64,000 bases of DNA. Origin: Ahaetulla prasina (lineage: Eukaryota; Chordata; Lepidosauria; Squamata; Colubridae). The first letter of the stretch is position 1. Each line of letters opens with the position of its first letter. The DNA lies in the NCBI RefSeq assembly GCF_028640845.1, contig NC_080546.1:68105205-68169204 (forward strand), written 5' to 3'. Both the position numbers and the translations under genes were made by a program. Below, piece after piece: positions 1 to 9,039 of the stretch. The notes beneath the pieces are model-generated. The model ran no database searches. It was not told where the DNA came from and was given only the letters and a program-made list of their open reading frames with translations.

Positions 1-123
1 CTGATAGAATCTAGAATCTAGGAGATTTTAAATATTGCTTTAAAAGACTGTGTTTCTCAGAAGTTAAGAAGATTTAAAGTGAATATTAAGTTGGAAATAA
101 ATAAATAAATAATTTTATAGAAG

Positions 124-1020
124 ATGGCAGCCAAACAATTAAAGTCTACTGTAACAAAGAGCTCTGGAACTTTATCAGCTGGTGCCTCTCCAGCTCATAC
201 AGCAGAGACTAGAACATTGAATTTAGAGGCGTTACAAGAGAACTTAAAAGGCTTTATAGAAGAAAAATTTAAAGTAATAACTGATGAGATGTCTGAAATG
301 AAAGAGCAGATATCAGAAATTCAAGTGGAAAATAAAGAAGTTAAGGAAGGATTTGTAATGGCAGTACGAAGTTTGGCAACGAATGTGATTTTATTGGAAG
401 AGGAGGTTGAAGAAATTAAGCAACATAATTTAAAATTAGAAAATAAAATGGATGAATTTCAAAGTAAAATGGAAAAAACAGAGGATGAAATAGTTTTGAT
501 ACAATATAGAAATATGGAATTTGCTCTTAGAATTCGAGGTTTGAAAGAAAATAAGGAAGAGAATTTAAGGGAAATTTTTTCTGAAGTATTTGCTGAGATA
601 TTAGCAGCTCGTCCAGCAGATGTGGCTTATCAAATTGAAAAAATATATCGTGAATTCTTGGATAGCAAGGCAAAAAAGTTGCCAAGGGATGTTGTTATTT
701 ATTTTACAAACAGAACAGTGAGAAATCAGATTTTGCAAGCTTCATATAAGGGGGAGAAGATTCAGATTGCTGGTCAAGATATCTTGATATTAAAGGAAAT
801 TCCACCAAAAATGTTAAGGGCTAGGAAGGAATTTGCCTTCCTGGTGAATGAACTTAAAAAACATCAGATTGAATATAGATGGGATATTCCAACTGGTATA
901 ATAGTATATTATGCAGGAAAAGTACATCGTTTCAATACGGTTGGAAAAGCAAGAGAATTTTATGTTGAGGTATTAAAAGTTGGAAGTCTTCCCCATTGGA
1001 AGCTAGAAGAAGGAGGCTGA
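124..1020 (+). CDS. L1 ORF1p (RNA-binding chaperone), intact
   Basis: 298-aa protein with L1 ORF1p architecture: a Ser/Thr-rich N terminus (1-30), a Glu/Lys-rich coiled coil (about 35-125), an RRM-like domain starting near IQYRNMEFALRIRGL (126-140), and a C-terminal domain with the conserved run EIPPKMLRARKEFAFLV (225-241) and a RWDIPTG-type segment (252-258). ORF1p trimerises through the coiled coil and coats L1 RNA in the RNP. The first ATG (124) opens a clean frame to TGA. The two ORF1-only copies and L1-3 carry the same EIPPKMLR block. The family's usual RVNSW motif reads as a diverged REFLDSK here. Confidence 0.9.
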   Translation: MAAKQLKSTVTKSSGTLSAGASPAHTAETRTLNLEALQENLKGFIEEKFKVITDEMSEMKEQISEIQVENKEVKEGFVMAVRSLATNVILLEEEVEEIKQHNLKLENKMDEFQSKMEKTEDEIVLIQYRNMEFALRIRGLKENKEENLREIFSEVFAEILAARPADVAYQIEKIYREFLDSKAKKLPRDVVIYFTNRTVRNQILQASYKGEKIQIAGQDILILKEIPPKMLRARKEFAFLVNELKKHQIEYRWDIPTGIIVYYAGKVHRFNTVGKAREFYVEVLKVGSLPHWKLEEGG

Positions 1021-1021
1021 A

Positions 1022-1275
1022 GTGAAGGAAAGAGAAGTGAAGCAGGTACAAGAACAGATTGTGATGGAAGAAGATTTATTACAAGTGTTGGAAATACCTA
1101 CGACAGGTTTAGATTCAAAAGAACAAAGGCTGACAAGAGCTGCTGCTAAACGCAAGGAACAAGAGATGAAGGCACAACAACAACTGGCAACTACTACAAC
1201 GGAAACAGTGGGAGGAGCAAGGCCTAAAGTAAAATGTGATCTGTTGGTGTTCCAAAAGTTTCCTTGGCCGATAAT
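1022..1275 (+). pseudogene. L1 ORF1 C-terminal extension / inter-ORF linker
   Basis: Open frame shifted +1 against ORF1, starting at the ORF1 stop and running into ORF2. It encodes a charged, low-complexity segment with blocks KEQRLTRAAAKRKEQE and ETVGGARPK. Corresponding blocks (EQRVTRGALKRKEKE, EAVGGGRPK) occur at the same place in the full-length L1 at 33873-34073. Conservation of protein between the two copies implies the segment was once translated. Alignment of LEV.M.GEV..KKRGKEVQ in the 29242-29874 ORF1 with this region suggests a C-terminal extension of ORF1p now cut off by a stop and frameshift. No known domain recognised. Confidence 0.55.
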
Positions 1276-1700
1276 GGCAATTAAACTATTATCTTGGAAT
1301 GTTAATGGCCTGAATTCACCGAGAAGAGAAGGAAAGTATTTCATTATTTGAAACAATTTAAAATGACATTACCTGTTTACAAGAAACACATATTAGATCT
1401 TGCTAAATGTTGAGATGCGATTGTGAAGATGCTACTTATTACCATATATGGTGGACTTGTAAAAAGTTAAAGCATTTTGGATTAAAGTATGGTGGATCAT
1501 GCAGAATATTTTGAAAAGAAGATTAAGTTTACTCCGCAGTTCTTTCTACTAGGAATAATTATGGACTATACAGCTATAGAGACTAAATTGATTTTGAACT
1601 TAATAACAGTCGCAAGACTTTTGATTGCTCAGTATTGGAAGAAAGAAGAATTACCTACAATCAAGAATGGACACTCAAAGTATCAAATCTGGCAGAGATG
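1276..1700 (+). pseudogene. L1 ORF2 remnant (endonuclease start fused to C terminus)
   Basis: Begins with the L1 APE-endonuclease signature LLSWNVNGLNSPRR (about 1284-1325), loses frame near 1345, and reaches QETH-like codons at about 1380-1390. Near 1400 it switches to the ORF2 C-terminal region (LRCDCEDATYYHIWWTCKK-like, then PQFFLLGIIMDYTAIETK). The full-length L1 at 34078-37788 contains everything missing between these points, including the whole RT. The encoded ORF2 is therefore catalytically dead. The remaining ORF at 1489-1701 has no function of its own. Confidence 0.85.
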
Positions 1701-2376
1701 ACAAAATCTCCGCTACTTGAAAGACTATATACTAGAAAAATATATTTTAGAATGGAAAATGTGGATTGATTATATTTAAAATAAGTATCAGATAAAAAAA
1801 TATCGAATAGCATATGAGTAAATTTAGGAAATATTTTGTATTAGATATATTTTTGAAGGAGAGGGGAATTGAGAGTGTGACTAAGTGTGGTGTGACTAGA
1901 GATTATAATCTAGGAATTATTTTGGATTATGATTGTTAGTTTTGATACCTGCATTTTGTTCTGGGAAGTCGGGGTGGGGGTGGGGGTAAGGGGAGGGAAT
2001 TGGGGGTTTGGTAGAGATGGAGTGATGGTTAATGTACAGGATTATTGAAGAAATATAATTAATGTAGGGTCGGGTCTGCATAGTTACCATTTTAGAACGG
2101 TGAGGAGGGAGAAAAGAGAGAGTAGGAGGTAGGAAAGAGGAGAAGAGGAAGGAAGAGGGATAGTAGAGGGAGAAGGAAGGTGTAGGGTGGAGGGAGGAGT
2201 GGATTTAGATAAGAGAAGGAGAGGAAGGTTTGGAAAGTAAAAGAAGGTAGAAGAGGGAAGAGTGTTAAAAAGGGTGGTGGTGACTGGGCAAGCCCGACTA
2301 ATTGTATATAACTGTACATTGGATGAATTATTTGATATGATTGTAAAAATAAAACTTTTTATAAAAAAAAAAAAAA
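1701..2376 (+). other. L1-1 3' UTR with G-rich and purine-rich tracts
   Basis: Non-coding 3' UTR. It holds a run of closely spaced G tracts at 1971-2008 that could form a G-quadruplex, then about 200 bases of almost pure purine (GGAAGAGG-like) at 2098-2275, and ends in AATAAAAC plus a short A run. The ORF1-only element at 3083-5907 has the reverse complement of this UTR, and 63621-64000 repeats most of it in the same orientation. Confidence 0.8.
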
Positions 2377-3069
2377 GAGCCACTTCCGACCATCCTCTCA
2401 TGAGAGGCACCAGATTGCTGAACTTTTGGTTGTAGTCAGCCACTGGTCTCCTCCCTTGTCTGATGGACCTCATGAGGATCTTGGTCTTCTGCTCTGCCAA
2501 GAGGTCCTCAAATCTCATTTTCAGGGCTGCCATAAAGTGGTGGTAGTTCCTCAGGAGAGGAGAATTCTCTTGGTACAAGGACACGTGCCAGGAAGCCGCC
2601 CTTCCACTCAAGACTTGGGTCACGCTTCTCACTTTAGAGGCTTCTGACAGATAATCTTCACCCCACTCCTGCATGTGGCTGTCCACCATAGCCTGGAACA
2701 ATCCTAATTCCTTAGGGTCCCCATCAAACTTCCCAGGAATTGAGGGAATTTTAGGTTTTTTCCTTCTGCAAGGCAGCATTTGTCCAGCAGGGGTCCCTCG
2801 GCCTCTATCTAAATCTGCAGCCCCTGGAGAACGCAGCTCAGGCTCCCATTCCTCCAGAATTTCTCTGATGTCTGCCATTCCCCCGGTGGCACTTAATAAT
2901 TTTCCTTCCTTTTCATCCCCCTCCCTCCAGGGAATTTGGGTGTGGGCCTCATACCTTTCACAATCTGCTTGTCGCTCCATCACTTCTCAATACAATCTGA
3001 CTGCCTGAGCGATCTGCAATTCATCCTTAATTAGCTGTTCATGCTGCCAGTCGGAGAGCCTCTTTTTCC
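2377..3069 (-). pseudogene. Ty3/gypsy Gag, C-terminal part
   Basis: Minus-strand frame with a retrotransposon Gag capsid-like segment: PSIPGKFDGDPKELGLFQAM, then a VRSVTQVLSGRAASWHVSLY helix region, YHHFMAALKMRFED and RSIRQGRRPVADYNQKFSNL. This is the usual Ty3 pattern of one short block per capsid helix. No zinc knuckle is reached before L1-1 interrupts it. A stop lies just upstream of the apparent start at 2983, and coding similarity continues through it to 3069, so this is an internal piece of Gag and not a separate gene. Confidence 0.75.
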
Positions 3070-3082
3070 CGTTTACGTGTTG
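3070..3082. repeat. TSD of ORF1-only L1 element, left copy
   Basis: The 13 bases cgtttacgtgttg occur here and at 5908-5920, immediately outside the element. This is a target site duplication of L1-type length and defines the insertion boundaries. Confidence 0.9.
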
Positions 3083-3626
3083 TTGTTTTTTGTTGTTTTT
3101 TTATTAAAAAAGTTTTATTTTAACATTCATATCCAATAACATATTTAATGTACCATCATATACAACCACCACCTTCCTTTAACTCTCTTCCCTTCTCTAC
3201 CTTCCACAACCAACCTCCCCCTCTCTTATCTACATCCTCTCCTCCTTCCTCCCTATTCCTTTCTTCTCCCTCTTCTATCCCTCTTCCTTCCTTTCCTCTT
3301 CCTCCTCTTCTCTTTCCTATCTCCTTCTCTCTTCTACTTCCTTCTTTCCTATCATTCTGAAGTGGTAGCCAGGCAGCTCCGATCTTACATTAATTATACG
3401 TCTTCGATCATCTTTGTACATTGACCATTAATCCATTTTCTACCCTCATCCCCCTTCCCCCTCCCTTCCCCTTCCTCCCTCCACCCCCCGGGACTTCCCA
3501 GAACCGAATACAGGGTATAAAACTAACAACAAAAATTAAAATATAACACAAATCATAAGTCACACCTTAAAACCTCAACTCACTTCCAGAAACAAAGAAA
3601 ATACATTTCTTCCAATCCATTATATA

Positions 3627-4299
3627 TCAGACCTTTCCACTCCTAGAGTTCTCAGAAATTTCCGATTGAGTTAGTGTTTGTTCTTGAATAAAGTACATAG
3701 TTTTTAATATCCAACCTTCATCAATCAATATCAAAACAACGTTCCATCTTCCAATATTCACCATGGGTTCTTCTAAAATGTCTTTCTTCCTTAAGCAGTC
3801 TCTCAAAAATAGTTCATATTTCCAACTTAATTTCTTAAATTTTTCTATCCAACCTTCAAGGGTAAACAATAGTCCATCTTTTCACATCTTTGACATTTAT
3901 ATACATCAAATAATATTACAAATATCCAATATATCAATTGTAATAATTAAAATCTTCACTTTACCTTGCTTATATCAAATAACATTATTAAAATTACACC
4001 TATAACTTATCCAAAATATATCTATTATAACAATTAAATTCTAATTAGCCATATAACAACATTACATCCATCTCTTAAATATAATATTTAATCCAAATTC
4101 CTAAATTTTACTATCTATCCTCCAAAGTTAAACAATATTCCATCTTCCTATTCCTTTATACCTGAAATATATCAAGTAGTACCCCTAAAATTACACATAT
4201 ATATCCAAAATAAATCATTTACAAAAATTAATCATAATCATATATAATAGAATTAAACATTCTCCCTCCCCTTTTTCTGTCTTACACTTTTTCCATCAT
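3627..4299 (-). other. AT-rich region between ORF1 and 3' UTR of HAL1-like copy 1
   Basis: Where ORF2 would be expected, only AT-rich sequence is found. The single frame of note (3869-3627, 80 aa) contains LEGWIEKFKKLSWKYE, reminiscent of the WKKWIDYI-type end of L1 ORF2 but too short and diverged to assign. No EN, RT or cysteine motif seen. Confidence 0.5.
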
Positions 4300-5232
4300 C
4301 TATTCACCATTCAACTTAACATCTATTAATAAAGAGTTCCCAATCTTTAATACATTAGTGTAGAAATCTTGTGCTTTACAAACTGTATTGAGAAAATACT
4401 TTCTTCCTTTATAATTCACTGTTAAACCAGCTGGAACCTCCCAACTAAAATATATCTGATGTTTCTTAAGCTCATCCACTAAAAAGGCAAATTCTTTTCT
4501 CTTTCTTAACATTTTAGGAGGAATTTCCTTCATCATTATTATAGCTTGTCCTAATATTTGAAATTTATTTTTATAAAATGCTTGCAAAATTCCATACCTA
4601 ATCTTCTTATTTGTAAAATAAATAACCACATCTCTCAGTAAACACTTCTGCCTTGCCAACCAAGAATTAACACGATAAATTTTTTCAATATTAACTTCAA
4701 AATCTTCTGGTTCCACTCCCTCTATCTGAGCAAAGGCCTGAATAAAAATCTCTTTCAAATTTTCCTCTTTAGATTCTCTTAAGCCTCTTAACCTTATAGC
4801 ATATTCCATTATTTTATATTGTAATATAACCCTTTCTTCATCTGCCTTATCTATCTTAACCTGAATATCATCTATTTTATTTTCTAAATTCAAATTAATT
4901 TGAACTTCATCTATTTTCCTTTGCAAATCTAAATTAATTTGGTTAAGTTCATCCAGTCTTTCTTCTGTCTGAATACTAGATAACAATAATGGGGTAATTG
5001 ATTCCTTTAATTTTTTCATCTCCCTCCTCTGCTCTTCCACCATATCTTTAAAATCCAGTATTTCTTTCTCCATTTCATTAAATTTTTGATCTATTTCTGA
5101 AAGATGAGCCTCCATAAGCTCCTGTAAAAAATTCCTTAGACTGTCTTTAATATCTTCTTTCAATTTCCGTATCTGAAGTGAGGAAATTTCCAATATTTTA
5201 GAAGTGGTTAAATCTCTTTGCTTGAAGGCCAT
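4300..5232 (-). CDS. L1 ORF1p-like protein of HAL1-like element, intact
   Basis: 310-aa protein counted from the ATG at 5232. An open frame extends 45 codons further upstream, but that stretch is Phe/Leu/Lys low-complexity, so I prefer the internal ATG, which starts MAFKQRD. Long coiled coil (about 15-135) with an internal near-repeat of the type LxxKIDxVQIN/LENKIDDIQV (about 103-127), RRM-like domain from ILQYKIMEYAIRLRGL (136-151), conserved YRVNSW (186-191), and C-terminal domain with EIPPKMLRKRKEFAFLV (236-252). No disruption seen. Likely an RNA-binding trimer like ORF1p, acting without its own ORF2. Confidence 0.85.
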   Translation of the reverse strand: MAFKQRDLTTSKILEISSLQIRKLKEDIKDSLRNFLQELMEAHLSEIDQKFNEMEKEILDFKDMVEEQRREMKKLKESITPLLLSSIQTEERLDELNQINLDLQRKIDEVQINLNLENKIDDIQVKIDKADEERVILQYKIMEYAIRLRGLRESKEENLKEIFIQAFAQIEGVEPEDFEVNIEKIYRVNSWLARQKCLLRDVVIYFTNKKIRYGILQAFYKNKFQILGQAIIMMKEIPPKMLRKRKEFAFLVDELKKHQIYFSWEVPAGLTVNYKGRKYFLNTVCKAQDFYTNVLKIGNSLLIDVKLNGE

Positions 5233-5907
5233 TTTAAAACTAAGTAATACCAAGAAGAAGAAAAGGAGAGAGAGAGAAAAAAAAAAGAAAAAAAATTTCA
5301 ATAAGCTTTTCTTCTTAAACACTGTAAGAAAAAGATAATAAAAAAAGAGACTTAAAAAAAATTCCATTTTTTTAAAAAAAATATCTTGTTATATTCTTCT
5401 TAAAGGTTCCACGCCAGCAATTGTAATAAGCATTTCCTTAGCTTTTGCTTAGCTTAGCTTTCACTTTCAATACCCAAAACGCCATCTTTCATCATCTCCA
5501 CTCTTGAATACGAATATCTTCTCTGTCAGGGAGTTAAAATCATCTTACAATCAAATGCCAGCACTCCTGTTTTCAGCTCTGTCCGTGTTAGCAATCCTTC
5601 AGTAATCCATCAGTCATGGAGATGGACGCTGCGTTTTGTTCTGCCATTTGCAGAAGTGTTCTGGATTCTGGAGCTTTTTTCGAGCTATAGAAGAAGCGTT
5701 CCCAACAAACCACCAGAAATCTTCCAGGGGCTTTCCTTGGGGGCTCTACTTCAGCCTGAATGCTCACCTCCCCCTCTTTGCCTGAGGTTAGAGATTTACA
5801 AGCTGCTGACAGCAGATTAACGTTGTCTAAACAGCTCTACAGAATCACACAGAACTGGCGGACTAAAATAGCCCGCCATTAACGAAGCGGAGCCACCGGA
5901 AGCCTCT

Positions 5908-5920
5908 CGTTTACGTGTTG
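5908..5920. repeat. TSD of ORF1-only L1 element, right copy
   Basis: Second copy of cgtttacgtgttg; Ty3-1 gag sequence resumes directly after it. Confidence 0.9.
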
Positions 5921-6251
5921 TAACGTGTTGAGTGTGAGTGTTGGCCACTCCCCCGGTCCTGGGAGTTTTTCAATCTGTAGGGCCAAATGTTCCTTCAGCC
6001 ACCTCTCCACTGTTTCCAATTTCTTCTGCCACTCTGCAGAAATTTTTTCTTCTTGCTGAGGAGGCTGCGATATGGCAGCCAAGCCTCCTCCCTCGTCCTC
6101 CAGTTCCCCTTTCTGGGGTTGGCTTTTTTCCCAGAAAAGATTTCTCATCAGCTGCTTCGGAAAATTCCTGGGATGAGATGTCTTCCAGCTGTGATGTGAC
6201 TGATGTCTCTGGCAGCTCCTCATTATCAGTTCCGCATTCATGCTCTGACAT
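5921..6251 (-). pseudogene. Ty3/gypsy Gag, N-terminal part
   Basis: Minus-strand reading from an ATG at 6251 (MSEHECGTDNEELPETS), changing frame once near 6120 into a segment with EEKISAEWQKKLETVERWL and LQIEKLPGPGEWPTL. It joins in sense to the downstream Gag piece at 3069-2377 once the L1 relative is disregarded. Acidic and Gln/Glu-rich, as expected for a Gag N terminus. The frameshift makes it non-functional. Confidence 0.6.
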
Positions 6252-6279
6252 CGTTAAAAAAAAGTTTTCAGTCCCCTAG

Positions 6280-6705
6280 GTTGTGATCCTGGATGACTGA
6301 TTTGTGAGTTCTGGCTTAATATCAGCATGCCTCCGATCAATGTTTAAGAAAATAAAAACCCAACTCCATCTGTTTGAAGAGATTGGTAATTTTTACTAAA
6401 CACATCAGATTGCAATGAAAGCTAAGCCAGAACTGAAGGTATACTATAAACACAGATGTCATATCCTCTCCTGACCCCTCCTCCCACCAGAGTTCAAACA
6501 GTCATAATCCAATGTTGATTTCCTCCTTGGCCACGTGTAGTTTCACTTCCAATATTCTCCCTCTGTCAATCTTCTGGATGGAATGCGAAGCAGGCAATTC
6601 CTGTTACATTCACGCGTCAAATCAGTTCAAACGTCTGTTTGAAAGACTATCTCCTCCTACACCTGTAATGACAGCTGAATGCTGGCAACAGTACAAACCT
6701 CCCCC
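6280..6705 (-). repeat. Possible 5' LTR of Ty3-1
   Basis: Lies just upstream of gag on the minus strand. It begins with a tgttgccagcattcagctgt-type sequence (near 6690) and contains a TATA-like tttatagtatacc, as an LTR should. I could not find a second copy in the window, so the borders are approximate and the call rests on position and start sequence. Confidence 0.4.
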
Positions 6706-6937
6706 CCCCCCATAAATTATGTAAGACATTCAGTAAGAAGAAAACCTTTAACGAAGTAATAAAACAGTAAAACAGTCCAGTAGGTGAATTACACTTAAAA
6801 TAAAGCGGAGGCTGACAAGAAGTTTGGGGCTTTCAGGCTTCTACGGTAAGTCTCGGATTGGGAAAAAAACCGCATCTTCCAATCTATCCCCTTTTCTAAC
6901 CTTAGAGGGGAGGAATCACCAGGAGCAAATCAATTGA
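6706..6937. other. Unassigned spacer
   Basis: Short C tract (about 6702-6712) then AT-rich sequence with no ORF or repeat motif I recognise. Confidence 0.5.
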
Positions 6938-8363
6938 ATAGAATAGAATAGAATTTTATTGGCCAAGTGTGATTGGACGCACAAGGAATTTGTCTTGGTG
7001 CATATGCTCTCAGTGTACATAAAAGAAAAGATACGTTCATCAAGGTACAACATTTACAACACAATTGATGATCAATATATCAATATAAATCATAAGGATT
7101 GCCAGCAACAAGTTATAGTCATACAGTCATAAGTGGAAAGAGATTGGTGATGGGAACTATGAAACGATTAATAGTAGTGCAGATTCAGTAAATAGTCTGA
7201 CAGTGTTGAGGGAATTATTTGTTTAGCAGAGTGATGGCCTTGGGAAAAAACTGTTCTTGTGTCTAGTTGTTCTGGTGTGCAGTGCTCTATAGCGCTTTGA
7301 GGGTAGGAGTTGAAACAGTTTATGTCCAGGATGCGAGGGATCTGCAAATATTTTCACGGCCCTCTTCTTGATTCGTGCAGTATACAGGTCCTCAATGGAA
7401 GGCAAGTTGGTAGCAATTATTTTTCTGCAGTTCTAATTATCCTCTGAAGTCTGTGTTTTCTTGTTGGGTTGCAGAACCGAACCAGACAGTTATAGAGGTG
7501 CAAATGACAGACTCAATAATTCCTCTGTAGAACTGGATCAGCAGCTCCTTGGGCAGTTTGAGCTTACTGAGTTGGCGCAGAGAGAACATTCTTTGTTGTC
7601 CTTTTAATGATGTTTTGATGTTAGCTGTCCATTTGAGATCTTGCGATATGATAGAACCCAGAAATTTGAAGGTTTCTACTGTTGATACTGTGTTGTCAAG
7701 TATTGTGAGAGGTGGAAGTATGGAAGGGTTTTTCCTAAAGTCTACCACCATTTCTACGGTTTTGAGTGTGTTCAGTTCCAGATTGTTTTGGTTGCACCAC
7801 AAGGCTAGTCGTTCGGCCTCTCGTCTATATGCGGATTCGTCATTGTCTCGAATGAGACCAATCACTGTTGTGTCATCTGTGAACTTCAGTAGCTTAACAA
7901 ATGGATCATTGGAGATGCAGTCATTGGTATACAGAGAGAGAGAAGTGGGAGAGCACACAGCCTTGGGGGGCCCCTGTGCTAATTGTACAGGTATTTGATG
8001 TGATCTTGCTTAGCTTCACCTGCTGCTTCCTGTTTGTTAGGAAGCTTGTGATCCACTTACAAGTCTGTTCCGGTACCTGTAGCTGGTTTAGCTTAGTTAG
8101 AAGAATGTCTGGAATGATGGTATTGAATGCTGAACTAAAGTCTACAAAAAGGACCCTTGCATAGGTCTTTGGAGACTCAAGATGTTGTAGGATGTAGTGC
8201 AGAGCCATATTAACAGCATCATCTGTTGATCTATTTGCTCGGTATGCAAATTGCAAGGGGTCTAAGAGCGGATTCGTGATGGTTTTCAGGTAGGAAAGCA
8301 CTAGCCTTTCAAAGGTTTTCATGATTACAGATGTTAGAGCAACTGGTCTGTAGTCATTCAGTT
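6938..8363 (-). mobile_element. LINE family A, 5'-truncated (A-1)
   Basis: CR1/L2-group non-LTR retrotransposon on the minus strand. Its 3' end is (ATTCT)n on the minus strand, seen as aatagaatagaatag here, followed by a 3' UTR and a reverse transcriptase reading frame. Nearly identical over its whole length to 13088-14517, implying recent activity. Truncated upstream of the RT palm domain near 8363. This 3' end plus microsatellite matches what I recall of the CR1-L3 'Snake1' LINE that seeds AATAG microsatellites in snakes. Confidence 0.85.
7215..8363 (-). pseudogene. LINE A reverse transcriptase, C-terminal part
   Basis: Minus-strand RT with the blocks [33 protein letters not shown], the catalytic-box region [12 protein letters not shown] (Thr in place of the usual Ala before DD), [39 protein letters not shown] and the C-terminal HPGHKLFQLLPSKR, ending at TAA (7217-7215). 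Indels near 7420, 7610 and 7930 break the frame. No endonuclease domain remains because of 5' truncation. Confidence 0.85.
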
Positions 8364-8780
8364 CCATGCACCAGAAAGGGGGAAGTTGCAGGCTTGTAAC
8401 CAAAGGCAGGAAAAGACCAGAGGGAGAGTTATGCAACGGATAGAAATCAGGGCAAGTCTCTAACTTTTCCAGCTTCGCTTGATAATGGCATTGTTCTCTT
8501 GTAAGTGATAGTAGGATTTCAGAAAGTGGCTTTCAGATCAAAAGCCACGCTGCTGTTTTCCCATCTAGAACACATTTTAAGTTATTTTCCAAAACTGGTT
8601 TATGAGTGTTTCTAGATGCATTTCTTTCTTTCCATTTCTTTTACCTTTTAAAAGCATTTCTAAAAGCAAATTTTAAAAAATCCTAAAAAAGTATAAAAAA
8701 AGTTTTAATAATCACACATCACTCAGCTGATCGTCAGAACTTTTCTTTTTACTTTTTAAAGCATTAAAGCATTTTAAAGC
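8364..8780. other. Unassigned AT-rich spacer
   Basis: Between LINE A-1 and the Ty3-2 LTR. Contains tttaaaagcatttctaaaag-like repetitive A/T runs but no ORF or known repeat end. Confidence 0.5.
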
Positions 8781-9007
8781 CTTCAAGGCCATGTCAGTTG
8801 GCTCTGATATGCAGTGGCCTCTGGTTGCCTAATTACAATGGGGCTGGGCTGTATATTATATTTCAAAGTGCTGTGTTCCCGCTCTTTGCCTCAGAGCTTG
8901 CTTGAAACTGTCTGCTTTCAGTTTATTCCTAGTAAAAGTAGTTTTCTCTAAATCTATGGAGTCAAGGATTTTCCTTTCCTAGGAAATGAACAGAGGCAGC
9001 CCTGACA
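8781..9007 (+). repeat. 5' LTR remnant of Ty3-2
   Basis: From ccttcaaggcc to cagccctgaca it matches 11967-12193 closely, including the gcctctggttgcctaatta, gcctcagagcttgc and ttcctagtaaaagta segments. The first about 70 bases of the LTR, including the TG start, are missing. Confidence 0.85.
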
Positions 9008-9039
9008 TTAAGCAAGCTCTGCTTTAATGGTCAACCGCA

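Larger units (their letters stand above)
1..2376 (+). mobile_element. L1 LINE, internally deleted (copy L1-1)
   Basis: Non-LTR retrotransposon that enters the window inside its 5' UTR. Order: AT-rich leader, intact ORF1, an ORF1/ORF2 linker, the first residues of the ORF2 endonuclease, then an abrupt jump to the ORF2 C-terminal cysteine-rich segment, a purine/G-rich 3' UTR and a terminal A run (2362-2375). Compared with the full-length L1 at 32427-38115, about 3.2 kb of ORF2 is missing. The 3' end abuts reverse-strand Ty3 gag sequence, so it inserted into, or beside, that element. The 5' TSD would lie outside the window. Confidence 0.9.
3083..5907 (-). mobile_element. ORF1-only L1 relative (HAL1-like), copy 1
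   Basis: Complete 2.8-kb retroposon on the minus strand: 5' UTR (5907-5233) starting with a cttccggtggctccg-type sequence, one ORF1 (5232-4300), and a long AT-rich region plus pyrimidine-rich (plus-strand) 3' UTR ending at the A tail near 3090. No endonuclease or reverse transcriptase can be read anywhere. Flanked by a 13-bp TSD. The 3' UTR matches that of L1-1, consistent with L1 supplying ORF2 in trans. This resembles mammalian HAL1 (half-L1) in organisation only; no relationship to it is implied. Confidence 0.85.
2377..6705 (-). mobile_element. Ty3/gypsy retrotransposon remnant, gag end (Ty3-1)
   Basis: Reverse-strand LTR retrotransposon fragment keeping only gag and a probable 5' LTR. 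Read on the minus strand, the order is LTR-like sequence (about 6705-6280), gag N-terminal half (6251-5921), an ORF1-only L1 relative inserted with a TSD, then the gag C-terminal half (3069-2377). Pol is absent because L1-1 replaces it at 2376. Confidence 0.75.

Noticed and set aside
2084..2370. C-terminal Phe/Leu/Pro-rich extension of the gag frame
   Set aside because: This part of the frame is reversed L1-1 3' UTR and unrelated to Gag.
3148..3360. Pro/Ser-rich ORF on the plus strand
   Set aside because: It is the complement of the purine-rich L1 3' UTR; low-complexity composition gives an open frame without coding meaning.
6250..6300. tRNA primer binding site for Ty3-1
   Set aside because: The sequence next to the presumed LTR end could not be matched with confidence to a tRNA 3' end.
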